A stretch of 64,000 nt of DNA from Spartobacteria bacterium LR76 (GCA_003054655.1 QAYZ01000010.1:124001-188000); one strand, 5' to 3'; positions 1 to 9,427 are shown, counted from the stretch's first letter. A program made the numbers and translations. Notes: generated by a model not told the origin, from the sequence alone.

Positions 1-7
1 GCGCTCC

Positions 8-1066
8 GTGCGCCCGGCACGCTACGGCGAAGCCGCTCTGCTCTGGGCGGGGCTGCTCGCCACGGCTTACGTGCTGGTGCCGGCGGTGCGGCAGGCCGCG
101 TCGCTCTCGGTGCTGCCGTTCCTCGTCTTCCCCTTTTTCATCTGGGCGGCGCTGCGGTTCGGCATCTTTGGGGTGGGCATGAGCTCGCTGGTCTTTGGCG
201 TGGCGAGCTTTGAGCGGTTCTTCTTTTCCGGCTCCTTCCCGGAGGCGCCAGTGCTGCGCGAGGCGATGTTGTTTTACCAGACCCTGCTCATCGTGGCCTC
301 GGCGACGGGCCTGCTGGTGGCGGGTGCGCTGGCCGACCGTCGGAGGGCGGTCGAGGGGCTGGAGGAAACCGTCGCCGGGCGCACCGCCGAGCTGCGCATC
401 GCGAATGACGGCAAGGACCGCCTCCTTTCCATCATCGGGCACGACCTGCGCGCCCCGCTCTACGGCCTCGTGCGGCTCTCGGAGTACCTCATGGAATCCG
501 CCGCCCGCATCACGCCGGACCGCCTGGCGGATTACGCGGGCGAGATGCACCAGTCGGCCAAGGGCCAGATCGAGGCGCTGGAGAATCTCCTGAGCTGGGC
601 GCGCCTGCGCACGGGCCAGGTGACGTACCGCCCGGAAACCCTGCCCATCGGCGCCCTGCTCGGCCCGGTGGTGAATCTCTTCCGCCTCCGCGCCCACCTG
701 CGCGGCATCACCCTCGATCTCGCCCTCCCGGAGGAAGGTGCCCGCGTCTCCGCCGATCCCGAGATGACCCGCACCATCGTGCGCAATCTCCTCTCCAACG
801 CCCTCCCCGCCTGCCCGGAGCAGGGTTGCGTGACCGTCGAGGCGCGGGCCGACGGGGATGATCTCGTCGTGGCGGTGAACAACGACGGGCCAGGACTGAC
901 GGAGGAGGAGATACGCCATCACTTCGACGGCGAGGCGGATTCCCCGCGCGGCCTGGGGCTCGTGCTGGTGCGGGAGTTCTGCGCCGTGCAGGGCGCCCGG
1001 CTGCGGGTCGAGAGCGCACCGGGGCGCGGCACGCGCGTTTCCTTCCGCCTGCCGGTGGCTCAGTGA
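8..1066 (+). CDS. Membrane-bound sensor histidine kinase (5' end may lie outside window)
   Basis: This is a two-component sensor kinase of the inner membrane. Hydrophobic segments lie at about residues 11-27, 36-66 and 93-110. They are followed by a short linker and a HisKA dimerisation domain with the phospho-acceptor H145 in GHDLRAP. The HATPase domain shows the N box (RNLLSNA, about 259-265), NDGPG (292-296) and RGLGLVLV (314-321). The visible start is a GTG only 8 bases from the window edge, so the gene may begin further upstream. Its 3' end overlaps the convergent response regulator by 7 bp. That regulator is the obvious partner, although the two cannot share a transcript. The signal sensed is unknown. 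Confidence 0.85.
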   Translation: MRPARYGEAALLWAGLLATAYVLVPAVRQAASLSVLPFLVFPFFIWAALRFGIFGVGMSSLVFGVASFERFFFSGSFPEAPVLREAMLFYQTLLIVASATGLLVAGALADRRRAVEGLEETVAGRTAELRIANDGKDRLLSIIGHDLRAPLYGLVRLSEYLMESAARITPDRLADYAGEMHQSAKGQIEALENLLSWARLRTGQVTYRPETLPIGALLGPVVNLFRLRAHLRGITLDLALPEEGARVSADPEMTRTIVRNLLSNALPACPEQGCVTVEARADGDDLVVAVNNDGPGLTEEEIRHHFDGEADSPRGLGLVLVREFCAVQGARLRVESAPGRGTRVSFRLPVAQ

Positions 1067-1719
1067 GGCTTCACGCCCAGGGTCTGGGCAAAGCGGAGGA
1101 GCCCGGCGAGGTTTTTCACCCCGAGCTTTTGCATGATCGCGGCGCGATGCCCCTCGACCGTGCGTACGCTCAGCCCGAGCCGATCCGCGATCTCGCGGCT
1201 GCGCAGTCCGCCTGCGACGAGAGCGAGTATCTCCTGCTCCCGGCTGCTGAGCACCTTGGCAAAGGAGTGGGGGTCGCCCTGCTGCCGCCGCCGGGTCTCG
1301 GCCACGATGCGGGTGTGGAACGTCCCCCCTCCGGCGAGGGCCTCCAGCGCCTGGCGCAGGGTCTCGAGCGGCTGGTCCTTTTCCACGTACCCGGCCACGC
1401 CGAGGTCCTGCAGCCGCGTGAGGGTGAGGGCATCGGTGTACGACGTGACGGCGAGCACGCGCGTGGCGGGCAGTTCCTCCCGCAGCCGCCCGCACAGCGC
1501 GAGGCCGTCGGGTTCGGGGATGTTCAGGTCGAGGATGACGAGGTCGGGCCGCGTGCGCAGGCACAGCTCCCAGCCTTCGCGTCCATCGGCAGCCTCGCCC
1601 ACCACGGTGAAGCGCGGGTCCGACCGCACCACCTCGACCGTGAGCTGGCGAAAGAGCGCCTGGTCCTCGATGACGACGAGGCGGAGCGGAGCGCGGCGGG
1701 CGGGTGACTCGTCCCTCAT
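1060..1719 (-). CDS. NarL/LuxR-type response regulator
   Basis: This is a cytoplasmic DNA-binding response regulator of 219 residues, the normal length for the NarL/FixJ group. The receiver domain (about 12-130) has acidic E18/D19, the phosphorylation site D64 in VILDLNIP, a TS switch residue pair and a K in VEKDQP. The C-terminal LuxR helix-turn-helix covers about 157-205 (SREQEILALV, SREIADRLGLS, VRTVEGHR). It is convergent with the kinase gene and divergent from the autotransporter gene, whose start is only 108 bp away. The shared intergenic region could therefore hold a site it controls; this is inference. Confidence 0.9.
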   Translation of the reverse strand: MRDESPARRAPLRLVVIEDQALFRQLTVEVVRSDPRFTVVGEAADGREGWELCLRTRPDLVILDLNIPEPDGLALCGRLREELPATRVLAVTSYTDALTLTRLQDLGVAGYVEKDQPLETLRQALEALAGGGTFHTRIVAETRRRQQGDPHSFAKVLSSREQEILALVAGGLRSREIADRLGLSVRTVEGHRAAIMQKLGVKNLAGLLRFAQTLGVKPH

Positions 1720-1826
1720 GGCCGTTCAGAATGGCAGGCGATCGACCCGTTGCACTTTCGAAATCCACGTAGTTCTACCTGAAAACGCCATTCGACGCCG
1801 GGCGGCGGAGCGGGGAAAACGCGCCC

Positions 1827-4800
1827 ATGAAAACGTGGCGGCGCGGTGTTTTTCAGGTCCTCGCATATTCGGCATTATGCTTCTCTCTCCTTCGCGGGGA
1901 AACGCTTTATTGGACAGGCCCCTCCACGACATGGAGCACGGGGACGGCAGCGTGGGCGGACGATATCGGCGGCGCGGGCCCGGCCCAGGCATGGCACGAC
2001 GGCGCGAGCGCGTACTTCACCGCCAGCTCCGTCACTCCTCCGTACCCCGCCACGTTGATCCTGTTGGGGACTGTCTCGGTGAATGACATCACCACCAACG
2101 GCTCGGACTACTTTGTCCTCTATCCCTCGGGCGGCGCGACGCTGGCGACTGCGGATGCCACCATGACGATGCAGATCAACGACACGAGCATGTTGCTGGT
2201 CAATGCCCCCGTCACCGGCTCCGGCGGCGTGACGAAATCCGGCTCCGGGTCCCTGTATCTCACCGGCGGGTCCTCCTACACGGGCGACACTCTCGTGCAG
2301 CAGGGCAGCCTTTCCACCTCCGGCGCGGCGCACACGGGCGGGGGAAATTTCACCATCGACGCCATCGCGGGAGCCACCGCGACCGCCATGCTCTTCGCCT
2401 CCTCCACCAATGCCGATGTCACCATCGGCGCGACCGCCGCCGGTGTGAGCAACACCGCCTATCTCAACGGGAGCGCCGCCGAGTGGACCGTGCAGGACAC
2501 CCTCACCGTCGGCGCGGCGGGCACCGGCAGGCTCTCGGTGCAGAATGGCGCTGCGCTGAACACCCTCACCACCGTGATCGGAGACGGCACGGGGTCCAGC
2601 GGCCAGATCACTCTATCAAGCTCCGCCATGGGTCCCGCCACCTCCTGGCTCAACCACGGCGACCTCTTCGTGGGCCGGGACGGCGCAGGCACTCTCGTCG
2701 TCTCCTCGGGCTCCATCGCCACGGTGGCCGCCGGGGGCAGCGCATACATCGGCTACGGCGCAGGCACGGCGTCCTCCCTCGTCCAGGTCATCGGAGCCGG
2801 GAGCAAGTGGATCACAAGCGACCGCCTCGTGGTCGGCCAGGCCGGCAACGGCACCCTCTCCCTCTACCAGGGCGCACTCGTGCAGAGCCAGGATGCCGTC
2901 ATCGCCGCGGAGGCCGGGTCCACCGGCTTCGTGCTATTGACCGATCCCGGCAGCCGCTGGGAGGTCGCGGGCGAGCTCGTGGTAGGCGGCCTGGGCGACG
3001 GGCTGCTCCAGGCTACCTCCGGCAGCGCGGTGACGAGCGGCTCGGCGGTCGTCGGGGCCGGGGCGGGGGCAAATGCCAGCGTCGTCCTGAATGGCGGCAG
3101 CTGGGAAAACACCGGGTCGCTCGTGGTCGGCGAGAGCGCGTCGAGCGCCTTCGTCACCGTGTGGGGTGGGAGTTCGCTCACCTCCGGCAGTTATCTCCTC
3201 GGCCAGAATGCCGGCTCCCACGGCAGCACCTGGGTGTTCGGCGGCTCGCTGGAGACGACGACAAGCCTGACCCTCGGGGACGCCGGGGGGGCGTATTTTC
3301 AGGCCACAGCCGGCAGCACGATCACAACCGGGGGCGATGCCATCCTCGCCGCGCAGGCCACCGGCAGCGCCACCGCCAGCATCTCAGGCTCCGGCACGCA
3401 GTGGACCATCTCCGGCAACCTCTTCGTCGGCCAGCGCGGCCTGGCCGATCTCACCGTCGCCAGCGGGGCAGCCATCCAGGCGGGCGCGATCATTCTCGGC
3501 GGCGACCCAGGGTCCCAAGGCACGCTCACCATATCCGACTCCGGCTCGCGGGTGACCACGGCGGCCATGTTCATCGGCTTCAACGGCACGTCGCGCGTCG
3601 TCGTGCGCGACGGCGGCGAGTTGAATGTCACCAATCCGCTCCAGGGCATCTATGTGGGCTCCGGCAGCGAGCTCAATATCGGCGACAACAGCACGGCAGG
3701 CGCGGTGAACGCCCCCCAGGTCAACCTCGCCTCCGGGGCCACACTGCGATTTCAGCACACCTCGGCGGACTACATCTTTAACACGCGCCTCTCCGGCACC
3801 GGCGTCGTCTCGCAAAGCGGCACGGGTTCCACCACGATCACCAGCTCCAGCATCGGGATGTTCTCCGGCACTGTCCAGGTCGAGAGCGGCACGCTCCGCA
3901 CCACCAACGCCTACGCCCTCGGCATGGGCAGCGTCACCCTCTCCGGCGGCACGCTCGCACCCGCCGGCACGCTCAACATCCAGTCGCTCACCTGGAATGA
4001 CGGCCGCATCTCCCTCGCCGCCGGGGCGGATTTCCTCAACATCGCCAACACCCTCACGCTCGGCGCGGATGGCGGCGTCTTCACCCTTTCCGGCCTCGCC
4101 GCCAATGTCACCTACGACCTCCTGAGCGCGTCCAATCTCGATGCCTCCATGCTCGGGCTCTTCTCCCTCGCGGGCGGCGCGACGGGACTCAACGCGGTTT
4201 TCTCGCTTGATGGCACGACGCTCCGGCTCACCCTCTCGGGGGCGGCGACCGGCCCCATCCTGCAAAACAATGGCGGCCCCTTCACGCCGACGAACGCCGA
4301 CTTCCTCGTCAGCGGAGCAGTCCAGACAGCGACCGCCGCCGACAGCAACACCGTCAACTCGCTCACCTTCGCCCCCGGCTCGCAGCTCACGGTCCACAAC
4401 ACGCTCGGCGTCACCAGCGGAAACCTCACCGTCACGGGAGGCGAGGCCACGCTCGCGGGCGATCTGGTGGCCGTGCCCGGCGGCTTTACGAAACTCGGCC
4501 CCGGCCTGCTCAACCTCCTCGCCACCCTCATCTCCGGCGGCCCCGCCTCCATCGCGCAGGGCGTCCTTTCCGTCAATGGTGTCCTCGCCGCGCCCGATGT
4601 GATCGTGCAGCCCGGCGCGTGGCTCCAGGGCGTCGGCGCCATCCTCGGCAATGTGCTCAACCAGGGCGGCGTCGCGCCCGGCAATTCACCCGGCACGCTC
4701 ACCATCACCGGCGACTATACGCAAACCCCATCCGGCACGCTCCAGATCGAAATCGCCAGCCCGACCGTGTATGACCTGCTCCTCGTCGGCGGCCAGGCCG

Positions 4801-6188
4801 TGCTCGCGGGCACGCTCGATGTGCAGGCCTTCGGCGGCTTCAGCGGGCTCCAGTACGGCCAGCAGTACGCCTTCCTCCAGTCAGGCGGCATCAGCGGCGG
4901 GTTTGACACCATCACCATGCCCGACCCGGCGCTCTATCGCGGGCGCTTCCTCGCCGAGGGCGGCACAGGCATCCTCCTCGTCGCCCCGGCCAGCTACACG
5001 CTCGTCGCAGAGACGCAAAACCAGCGCAATGTCGCCCGCGCCCTCGATTCCTTCATCGGCGCGGCGGGCGACCGCGACGCCGTCAGCACCGCCCTCGACC
5101 TCCAGAGTGCCAGTCAATACCCAGCCGCCTTCGACGCCATCTCGCCTGCGTATTACCAGACCCTCACTGGCACCACCATCGAGCAGGCCGTCGCGCAGAC
5201 CCAGATGATCGCGCAACGCCTCGGGGCCGTGCGCCTCGGCGCGCGGGGCTTCCAAGCCATGGGCCTGGAGGCTCCGCTGAAGAATGACCGCAATGGAAAA
5301 AACGTCCTCGACGCCCGCGATGGCAAGGATCTCCTCGCCCCCGCTCCCGACAACCGCTGGGGCGTCTGGGCGCTCGGCAACGGCATCTTTTCCAAGGTCG
5401 CCACCGTCAACGACCTCCCCGGCTACCGCTTCCAGAATGGCGGTTTCTTCGTCGGGGCCGACTATGCGTGGAGCGAAAATCTCACCACCGGCCTCTTCGG
5501 CGGCTATCAGGGCGCCTATGCGAAGTATGCCAACGGCAGCATGGCCTCGGCAAACTCCGCCCTCTTCGGCGGGTATGCCACCTTCCAGAGCGGCGGATTT
5601 TACAGCGACGCCATCGTCAGCGGCGGGTACAATGGCTACGTCGCCAAGCGCTCCATCCAGTTCAGCACCATCGACCGCACCGCCCGCGCCACCCCCGACG
5701 GCGGCCAGCTTTCCGCCTACCTCGATCTCGGCCACGACTGGCGCGCGGGAGGCTTCACCTTCGGCCCGCTCGTCAGCGCGCAATACACCTACTCCGGCGT
5801 CGCGCCCTTCACCGAGACCGGCGCGGACAGCCTCGACCTCCGCGTCGGCCAGCAGGACGCCAGCAGCCTCCGCACCAACCTCGGCGGACGTATTGCCTAC
5901 ACCTGGAACGTCGCGTCCGGCCTCACCCTCGTCCCCGAGGTGCGCATGTTCTGGCAGCACGAGTACCTGCAAAACTCCACCATCATCGGCGCGAGCCTCG
6001 ACGGCGGAGCCGGGCCGTCCTTTGACTACTCCACCACCGTGCCCGCCCGCGACAGCGTCTTTGCCGGAGCCGGGCTCAGCGCCGCCTTTGGCCGCAACCT
6101 CGGCGCCTTCGTCTATTACAACGCCGACTTCGGCCGTCAGGACTACCTCAGCCACATGATCAGCACCGGCCTGAACTGGAAATTCTAG
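1827..6188 (+). CDS. Giant autotransporter with beta-strand repeats and C-terminal beta-barrel
   Basis: This 1453-residue type V secreted protein starts with a signal peptide (hydrophobic 8-24, cleavage likely near LLRGE). The passenger is a long Ser/Thr/Gly-rich right-handed beta-helix built of repeats of about 40-55 residues with LVVGxxGxGTL-like and SGSG motifs. It includes a passenger-associated repeat near 130-150 (GGVTKSGSGSLYLTG). From about residue 1170 to the end is an autotransporter beta-domain with alternating aromatic/hydrophobic strands, ending in NWKF. The terminal Phe is the usual signature for BAM-dependent outer-membrane insertion. No protease or lipase active site was recognised, so an adhesin or surface-layer role is more likely. 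The neighbouring LuxR-type regulator may control it. Confidence 0.88.
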   Translation: MKTWRRGVFQVLAYSALCFSLLRGETLYWTGPSTTWSTGTAAWADDIGGAGPAQAWHDGASAYFTASSVTPPYPATLILLGTVSVNDITTNGSDYFVLYPSGGATLATADATMTMQINDTSMLLVNAPVTGSGGVTKSGSGSLYLTGGSSYTGDTLVQQGSLSTSGAAHTGGGNFTIDAIAGATATAMLFASSTNADVTIGATAAGVSNTAYLNGSAAEWTVQDTLTVGAAGTGRLSVQNGAALNTLTTVIGDGTGSSGQITLSSSAMGPATSWLNHGDLFVGRDGAGTLVVSSGSIATVAAGGSAYIGYGAGTASSLVQVIGAGSKWITSDRLVVGQAGNGTLSLYQGALVQSQDAVIAAEAGSTGFVLLTDPGSRWEVAGELVVGGLGDGLLQATSGSAVTSGSAVVGAGAGANASVVLNGGSWENTGSLVVGESASSAFVTVWGGSSLTSGSYLLGQNAGSHGSTWVFGGSLETTTSLTLGDAGGAYFQATAGSTITTGGDAILAAQATGSATASISGSGTQWTISGNLFVGQRGLADLTVASGAAIQAGAIILGGDPGSQGTLTISDSGSRVTTAAMFIGFNGTSRVVVRDGGELNVTNPLQGIYVGSGSELNIGDNSTAGAVNAPQVNLASGATLRFQHTSADYIFNTRLSGTGVVSQSGTGSTTITSSSIGMFSGTVQVESGTLRTTNAYALGMGSVTLSGGTLAPAGTLNIQSLTWNDGRISLAAGADFLNIANTLTLGADGGVFTLSGLAANVTYDLLSASNLDASMLGLFSLAGGATGLNAVFSLDGTTLRLTLSGAATGPILQNNGGPFTPTNADFLVSGAVQTATAADSNTVNSLTFAPGSQLTVHNTLGVTSGNLTVTGGEATLAGDLVAVPGGFTKLGPGLLNLLATLISGGPASIAQGVLSVNGVLAAPDVIVQPGAWLQGVGAILGNVLNQGGVAPGNSPGTLTITGDYTQTPSGTLQIEIASPTVYDLLLVGGQAVLAGTLDVQAFGGFSGLQYGQQYAFLQSGGISGGFDTITMPDPALYRGRFLAEGGTGILLVAPASYTLVAETQNQRNVARALDSFIGAAGDRDAVSTALDLQSASQYPAAFDAISPAYYQTLTGTTIEQAVAQTQMIAQRLGAVRLGARGFQAMGLEAPLKNDRNGKNVLDARDGKDLLAPAPDNRWGVWALGNGIFSKVATVNDLPGYRFQNGGFFVGADYAWSENLTTGLFGGYQGAYAKYANGSMASANSALFGGYATFQSGGFYSDAIVSGGYNGYVAKRSIQFSTIDRTARATPDGGQLSAYLDLGHDWRAGGFTFGPLVSAQYTYSGVAPFTETGADSLDLRVGQQDASSLRTNLGGRIAYTWNVASGLTLVPEVRMFWQHEYLQNSTIIGASLDGGAGPSFDYSTTVPARDSVFAGAGLSAAFGRNLGAFVYYNADFGRQDYLSHMISTGLNWKF

Positions 6189-6370
6189 AGCGTTCTCCGA
6201 ACGTCTCCCCGACCGGGGATATAGTTATCTCCATGCGCCCGAGGCATCCCGCCAGGAAAGGGTCTGCCCCCGTCCGCCAGAACAACGCCGCCGCGAATCC
6301 GTTTGCCCGGTGCCACCCGGGGCCAATATACTGCGCTGCGCGAAGCCTCGCCCCTTCTGCGCATCCATCC

Positions 6371-6982
6371 ATGGGAACAAAACTTTGCCGCCTTTTCCTG
6401 GCCACGCTGGCTTTTCTTCTGGTCAGCCCGGGCCTCTGCCAGGCCGGGGAGCCATCCTGGAAAAGTCTCCTCCAGCTCGACGACCTCTCCGAGGCTGCGC
6501 GGCAAAAACCCGCCGCGCAATACTACCGCCTCACCGTCGAGCGGTCATTTGACCCCGTCGTCGTCATCGAGCTTTCCTGCGGCGACGACGGCACGCTGCG
6601 CATCCGCCGCATCGACCGGAAGGTCGATGAACAGAAAGGCACCGTGACCTATACGCGCCTCACCGAGGACAGCACCATCAAGGCCAGCCCGCAGGAAATC
6701 GCCGCCTTTCGCACCCTCATCGACGGGAGCGAATTCTGGAAAGCCCCCGCCGCCGACTGGCGGGAACCCGGCCTCGACGGCTCCACCTGGACGCTCGAGG
6801 GCATCCGGGACGGTCAATACCACCGGGTCACCCGCATCAACCCCTTTGTCGCCGCAAAATTCGCCACCACCGCGCCGGGCTGGGAAAAGCTCGGCCCGGA
6901 GCGCAGCTACGCCGAGGGCCTGCTCAGTGCGGCATTCGCCTACCTCTGGGCTCTCGGCGGATCGCCCGGCGAGTTATATTGA
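6371..6982 (+). CDS. Secreted protein of unknown function
   Basis: This 203-residue protein begins with a clear signal peptide (basic MGTKLCRL, hydrophobic core, cleavage around CQAG). A longer reading frame extends upstream to 6233, but the start at 6371 places the signal sequence correctly. The mature part is hydrophilic, with mixed beta-type sequence (RIRRIDRKVDEQ, TWTLEGIRDGQYHRVTR). It is reminiscent of small periplasmic proteins that flank other genes, but no family was recognised. It lies about 180 bp downstream of the autotransporter on the same strand and converges with the Fic gene, 4 bp apart. Confidence 0.7.
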   Translation: MGTKLCRLFLATLAFLLVSPGLCQAGEPSWKSLLQLDDLSEAARQKPAAQYYRLTVERSFDPVVVIELSCGDDGTLRIRRIDRKVDEQKGTVTYTRLTEDSTIKASPQEIAAFRTLIDGSEFWKAPAADWREPGLDGSTWTLEGIRDGQYHRVTRINPFVAAKFATTAPGWEKLGPERSYAEGLLSAAFAYLWALGGSPGELY

Positions 6983-6986
6983 GCAT

Positions 6987-8390
6987 TCATTTCCAGCGCG
7001 CCCTCCACTCCTGAAATTCCGAAGGCCTTACACGATATCGGGCGAAGTTCCCTTCATGAAGGCCCATCACCTCCTCCTCCACGATCTCGACCATCCGCGC
7101 GCGCTCCGGCTCCGGCAGATGGCTTTCGATCTCCCGCTGGATGTAACGGATGGCTGAGGAACGATCCATCCCCTCACGGATGATCTCTCCCACCATGCGC
7201 CGAAGCAAATCCCGATGCTTGAGCCGGAACGAGTCGGGCTCTCCGAGTGACTGCCTCACGGCGGCATAGCGGGCGGAGGAGCGTTCATAGGCCCACACGA
7301 AAATATCCCGCAGGAGCTCGATGCGGTTCCGCTCATAAACACCGAGAACCCCGTCGATGTAATCCTGCGTCGGCACATCGATAAATGACAGGGGGCAAAG
7401 ATTGCGCCGAATAAGCGGAATGTTGGCCGCGAGCCGTGAGACCCGCTTGTTCACATCCTCAAAAGGCTGCAGATAGGGAATCTGCACCATTGCAAAGAAG
7501 GCCTGCTCAAACGGATCGACGATGGCTTCCGCAGTGGCGAGGAGTTGATCAAAGCACTCGGCTATGGCCTGCGGTCCCTCCAGCGGGTGAAATACCGTCC
7601 CGCCGATCTGGACCGGGATCTCACGCACCCGCCCTCCCGCCTGCGGATCTTTGAGCAGATTGTCTGCGAGGATCGCATGCAGGTTGCAGATCGTGTAGCG
7701 GTTGAAGCCGATATGAGCCGCATCTTCGACCAGCAGTTCGATGGCCGCCTTGTGGTTTAGTATCATCTGCGCCTCTTCGCGCTCCTTGCCCTCGGCGCTC
7801 TCGCCCTGGTCGAGCAGCCTCTCCGTCTCCAGCAGCGAATAGGTATTGCCTTCCAGTCGGCTCGAGTTCCAGGTCAGGTCGATGAGGAGCCTGTTCAGGA
7901 TGTGGCGGGCATAGGTTCCGGCGGGCGATTTCTCGTCCGATGATCGCCCCAGCTCGGCCAGATGCCGGCGGATTCCCGGCGTGAGATAAGCCGTCGTGTT
8001 TGGGCGATAGGATTCCAGAAATTCCCGCCTGTAACCGACCGGATGACGCGCTGGGATCGGCTGCCGTACCTCGCGCCGAATCGCCTCTCCCTCGGCGGAA
8101 AGACCTGGCAGGCTGTAGCCCTCAGGCGCAGCCGTTTTCTTCAGCGATGCGCCTCCGGTTGCTTGCGGCATCTTGCCCGGTGGCAGGAAATACCGGGTGC
8201 CACGTTTCGCTCCCGCCTGCACAATCCGCCCCGTCTCGACCAGTTCATGCAATCGGCGCTGGAGCGATCTGAGGGGGTAGCCCTTCCCGAGCACCGACCA
8301 GATTTCGCTTAACGAGGCCCCATTTTCCACTCCGTCCAGCGCCTCCAGCACTCGCTCATACTCTTCCTTGGAAATACGCCGTTTCGCCAT
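6987..8390 (-). CDS. Fic-family protein with N-terminal winged helix and H-to-Q catalytic motif
   Basis: This is a 467-residue Fic/DOC-domain protein. Residues 5-70 look like a winged helix (SLSEIWSVLG, LRSLQRRLHELVETGRI). The Fic core contains an inhibitory-type motif S176-x3-E180-G181 (SSRLEGN), placed N-terminally as in class II Fic proteins, and the signature QPFEDVNKRVSR at 308-319. In canonical AMP-transferases the signature is HPFxDGNGRxxR, so the catalytic His is replaced by Gln308 (codon CAG checked) and GNGR reads VNKR. AMPylation by the usual mechanism is therefore doubtful. Phosphotransfer-type or regulatory activity, or a repressor role through the winged helix, are alternatives. 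Phased repeats lie directly upstream of the start codon. Confidence 0.88.
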   Translation of the reverse strand: MAKRRISKEEYERVLEALDGVENGASLSEIWSVLGKGYPLRSLQRRLHELVETGRIVQAGAKRGTRYFLPPGKMPQATGGASLKKTAAPEGYSLPGLSAEGEAIRREVRQPIPARHPVGYRREFLESYRPNTTAYLTPGIRRHLAELGRSSDEKSPAGTYARHILNRLLIDLTWNSSRLEGNTYSLLETERLLDQGESAEGKEREEAQMILNHKAAIELLVEDAAHIGFNRYTICNLHAILADNLLKDPQAGGRVREIPVQIGGTVFHPLEGPQAIAECFDQLLATAEAIVDPFEQAFFAMVQIPYLQPFEDVNKRVSRLAANIPLIRRNLCPLSFIDVPTQDYIDGVLGVYERNRIELLRDIFVWAYERSSARYAAVRQSLGEPDSFRLKHRDLLRRMVGEIIREGMDRSSAIRYIQREIESHLPEPERARMVEIVEEEVMGLHEGNFARYRVRPSEFQEWRARWK

Positions 8391-8471
8391 TTTTATGGCA
8401 CATAATGGATTTCATGCGCCAAAACAAACTATTTTATGGCGTATATCTTGATTTTATGGCACATAACGAGA
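8391..8471. promoter_or_regulatory. Four phased operator-like repeats upstream of the Fic gene
   Basis: Four tandem units begin at 8391, 8411, 8432 and 8452, spaced 20, 21 and 20 bp, about two helical turns. Units 1 and 4 are identical over TTTTATGGCACATAA, which contains the perfect dyad TTATG-N3-CATAA. Unit 3 (TTTTATGGCGTATAT) and unit 2 (TTCATGCGCC) are degenerate. The first unit touches the Fic start codon. The array would place several dimers on one face of the DNA. Autoregulation by the protein's own winged helix is the simplest reading; this is inference. Confidence 0.6.
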
Positions 8472-8636
8472 CTTATCCGCCGTCGAAAAAGACGGCCTCA
8501 AGCTCGCCTCCCTCATCGACGCCGACGGCAGCAGTATTGGCAAATCCCTCCTCCCCGAGTGACCCGGGAACCACCATGGCCCGCAGGCCGCCGGGCCCAT
8601 GCCCTCTTGTCTTCGCCGATAGCCGCGTTCTTCCGG

Positions 8637-9038
8637 TCAATACTCATCCTTGCGGGAGGCGGGCGATTCGCTTTTGGCGTCGTCTTCCCCTGGTCGTTCC
8701 CCCGAGGAAACCCAGCACCTCGCCAATAACCAGCAAGGCGAGGCCAGCACAATCACCAGCGCGGGCACTAGGATATACCAGAATCTCATGAACCACCCAA
8801 AAAGGCCGAAAACGAAAAGCTCGACAAACGCACAGCCCCGCTCCAACCACACCTCATCGCCTGTCCCCTCCAGCGCCCAGCCGCTAAAAATTAGCGCAAA
8901 GAGCACCGCGAAAAGCAGAGTGAGCAGGATCGCGAGCCAGCTAAGGATCACCGCGAGGCGAAGGCTCCAATGCCTCCTGCCAGACGATCTCCCCCGGCCT
9001 TCGCCATCCTCCGGCGCATCGGGTTTGTCAGCATTCAT
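8637..9038 (-). CDS. Small inner-membrane protein, unknown
   Basis: This 133-residue protein has a charged N-terminus (about 25 residues), a long hydrophobic helix around 27-52, a second hydrophobic stretch around 72-105 that may form two membrane helices (FVFGLFGWFMRFWYILVPALVIVLASPCWLLA), and a charged Asp/Ser/Lys tail. No family was recognised. Its start overlaps the stop of the upstream membrane-protein gene by 11 bp (9028-9038), so the two are almost certainly co-transcribed and translationally coupled. Confidence 0.65.
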   Translation of the reverse strand: MNADKPDAPEDGEGRGRSSGRRHWSLRLAVILSWLAILLTLLFAVLFALIFSGWALEGTGDEVWLERGCAFVELFVFGLFGWFMRFWYILVPALVIVLASPCWLLARCWVSSGERPGEDDAKSESPASRKDEY

Positions 9039-9396
9039 GCCCGTCCTCCGTCAACGTGCCGGCCATCGCCTTTTGCCGCAGCAGGATCAGGCCTCGGACG
9101 AAGAAGAGTGCGCCCATCGTGCTGGAGAGAAATATCGACCGCAGGATCGAGCCCTCCTGGATTTGCTCGATCGTGAAGGGGTCGACCGGCCCCGTGTACC
9201 CGGCCCGGCCCATCGTATCGCAATACCAATGGAACCACCCGACGGCTACGGCGAGAGGCATCGCCGCGATGAGCAGCAGCGCGAGGTTTACCCGCCAAGT
9301 CCACGGCCTGCGGCGCCCCAGACACCACACGGCCAGAAATACCGCCAGGCTCAGCGCCATCTGCCAGAGCGCGGGAGGAAAGAACGGGGAAAACAT
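9028..9396 (-). CDS. Small inner-membrane protein, unknown
   Basis: This 122-residue protein has predicted membrane helices at about 9-27, 36-55 and 90-108, with a soluble loop between the second and third (WYCDTMGRAGYTGPVDPFTIEQIQ split around residue 70). It is the first gene of a two-gene unit with the overlapping membrane protein downstream. No known domain is visible. Pairs of small coupled membrane proteins can be transporters or immunity-like proteins, but nothing here decides this. Confidence 0.65.
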   Translation of the reverse strand: MFSPFFPPALWQMALSLAVFLAVWCLGRRRPWTWRVNLALLLIAAMPLAVAVGWFHWYCDTMGRAGYTGPVDPFTIEQIQEGSILRSIFLSSTMGALFFVRGLILLRQKAMAGTLTEDGHEC

Positions 9397-9427
9397 TGTT
9401 AGAAGGAGGGCGCAGGCTGCGTGGTTT

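Noticed and set aside
1739-1780. ACGTAGTTCTACC dyad as a binding site for the adjacent response regulator
   Set aside because: Only a single imperfect dyad; no second copy or known consensus to support it.
4881-6155. Minus-strand open frame opposite the autotransporter beta-barrel
   Set aside because: Shadow of the autotransporter; Glu/Gly/Ala-rich with no ribosome site or family motif.
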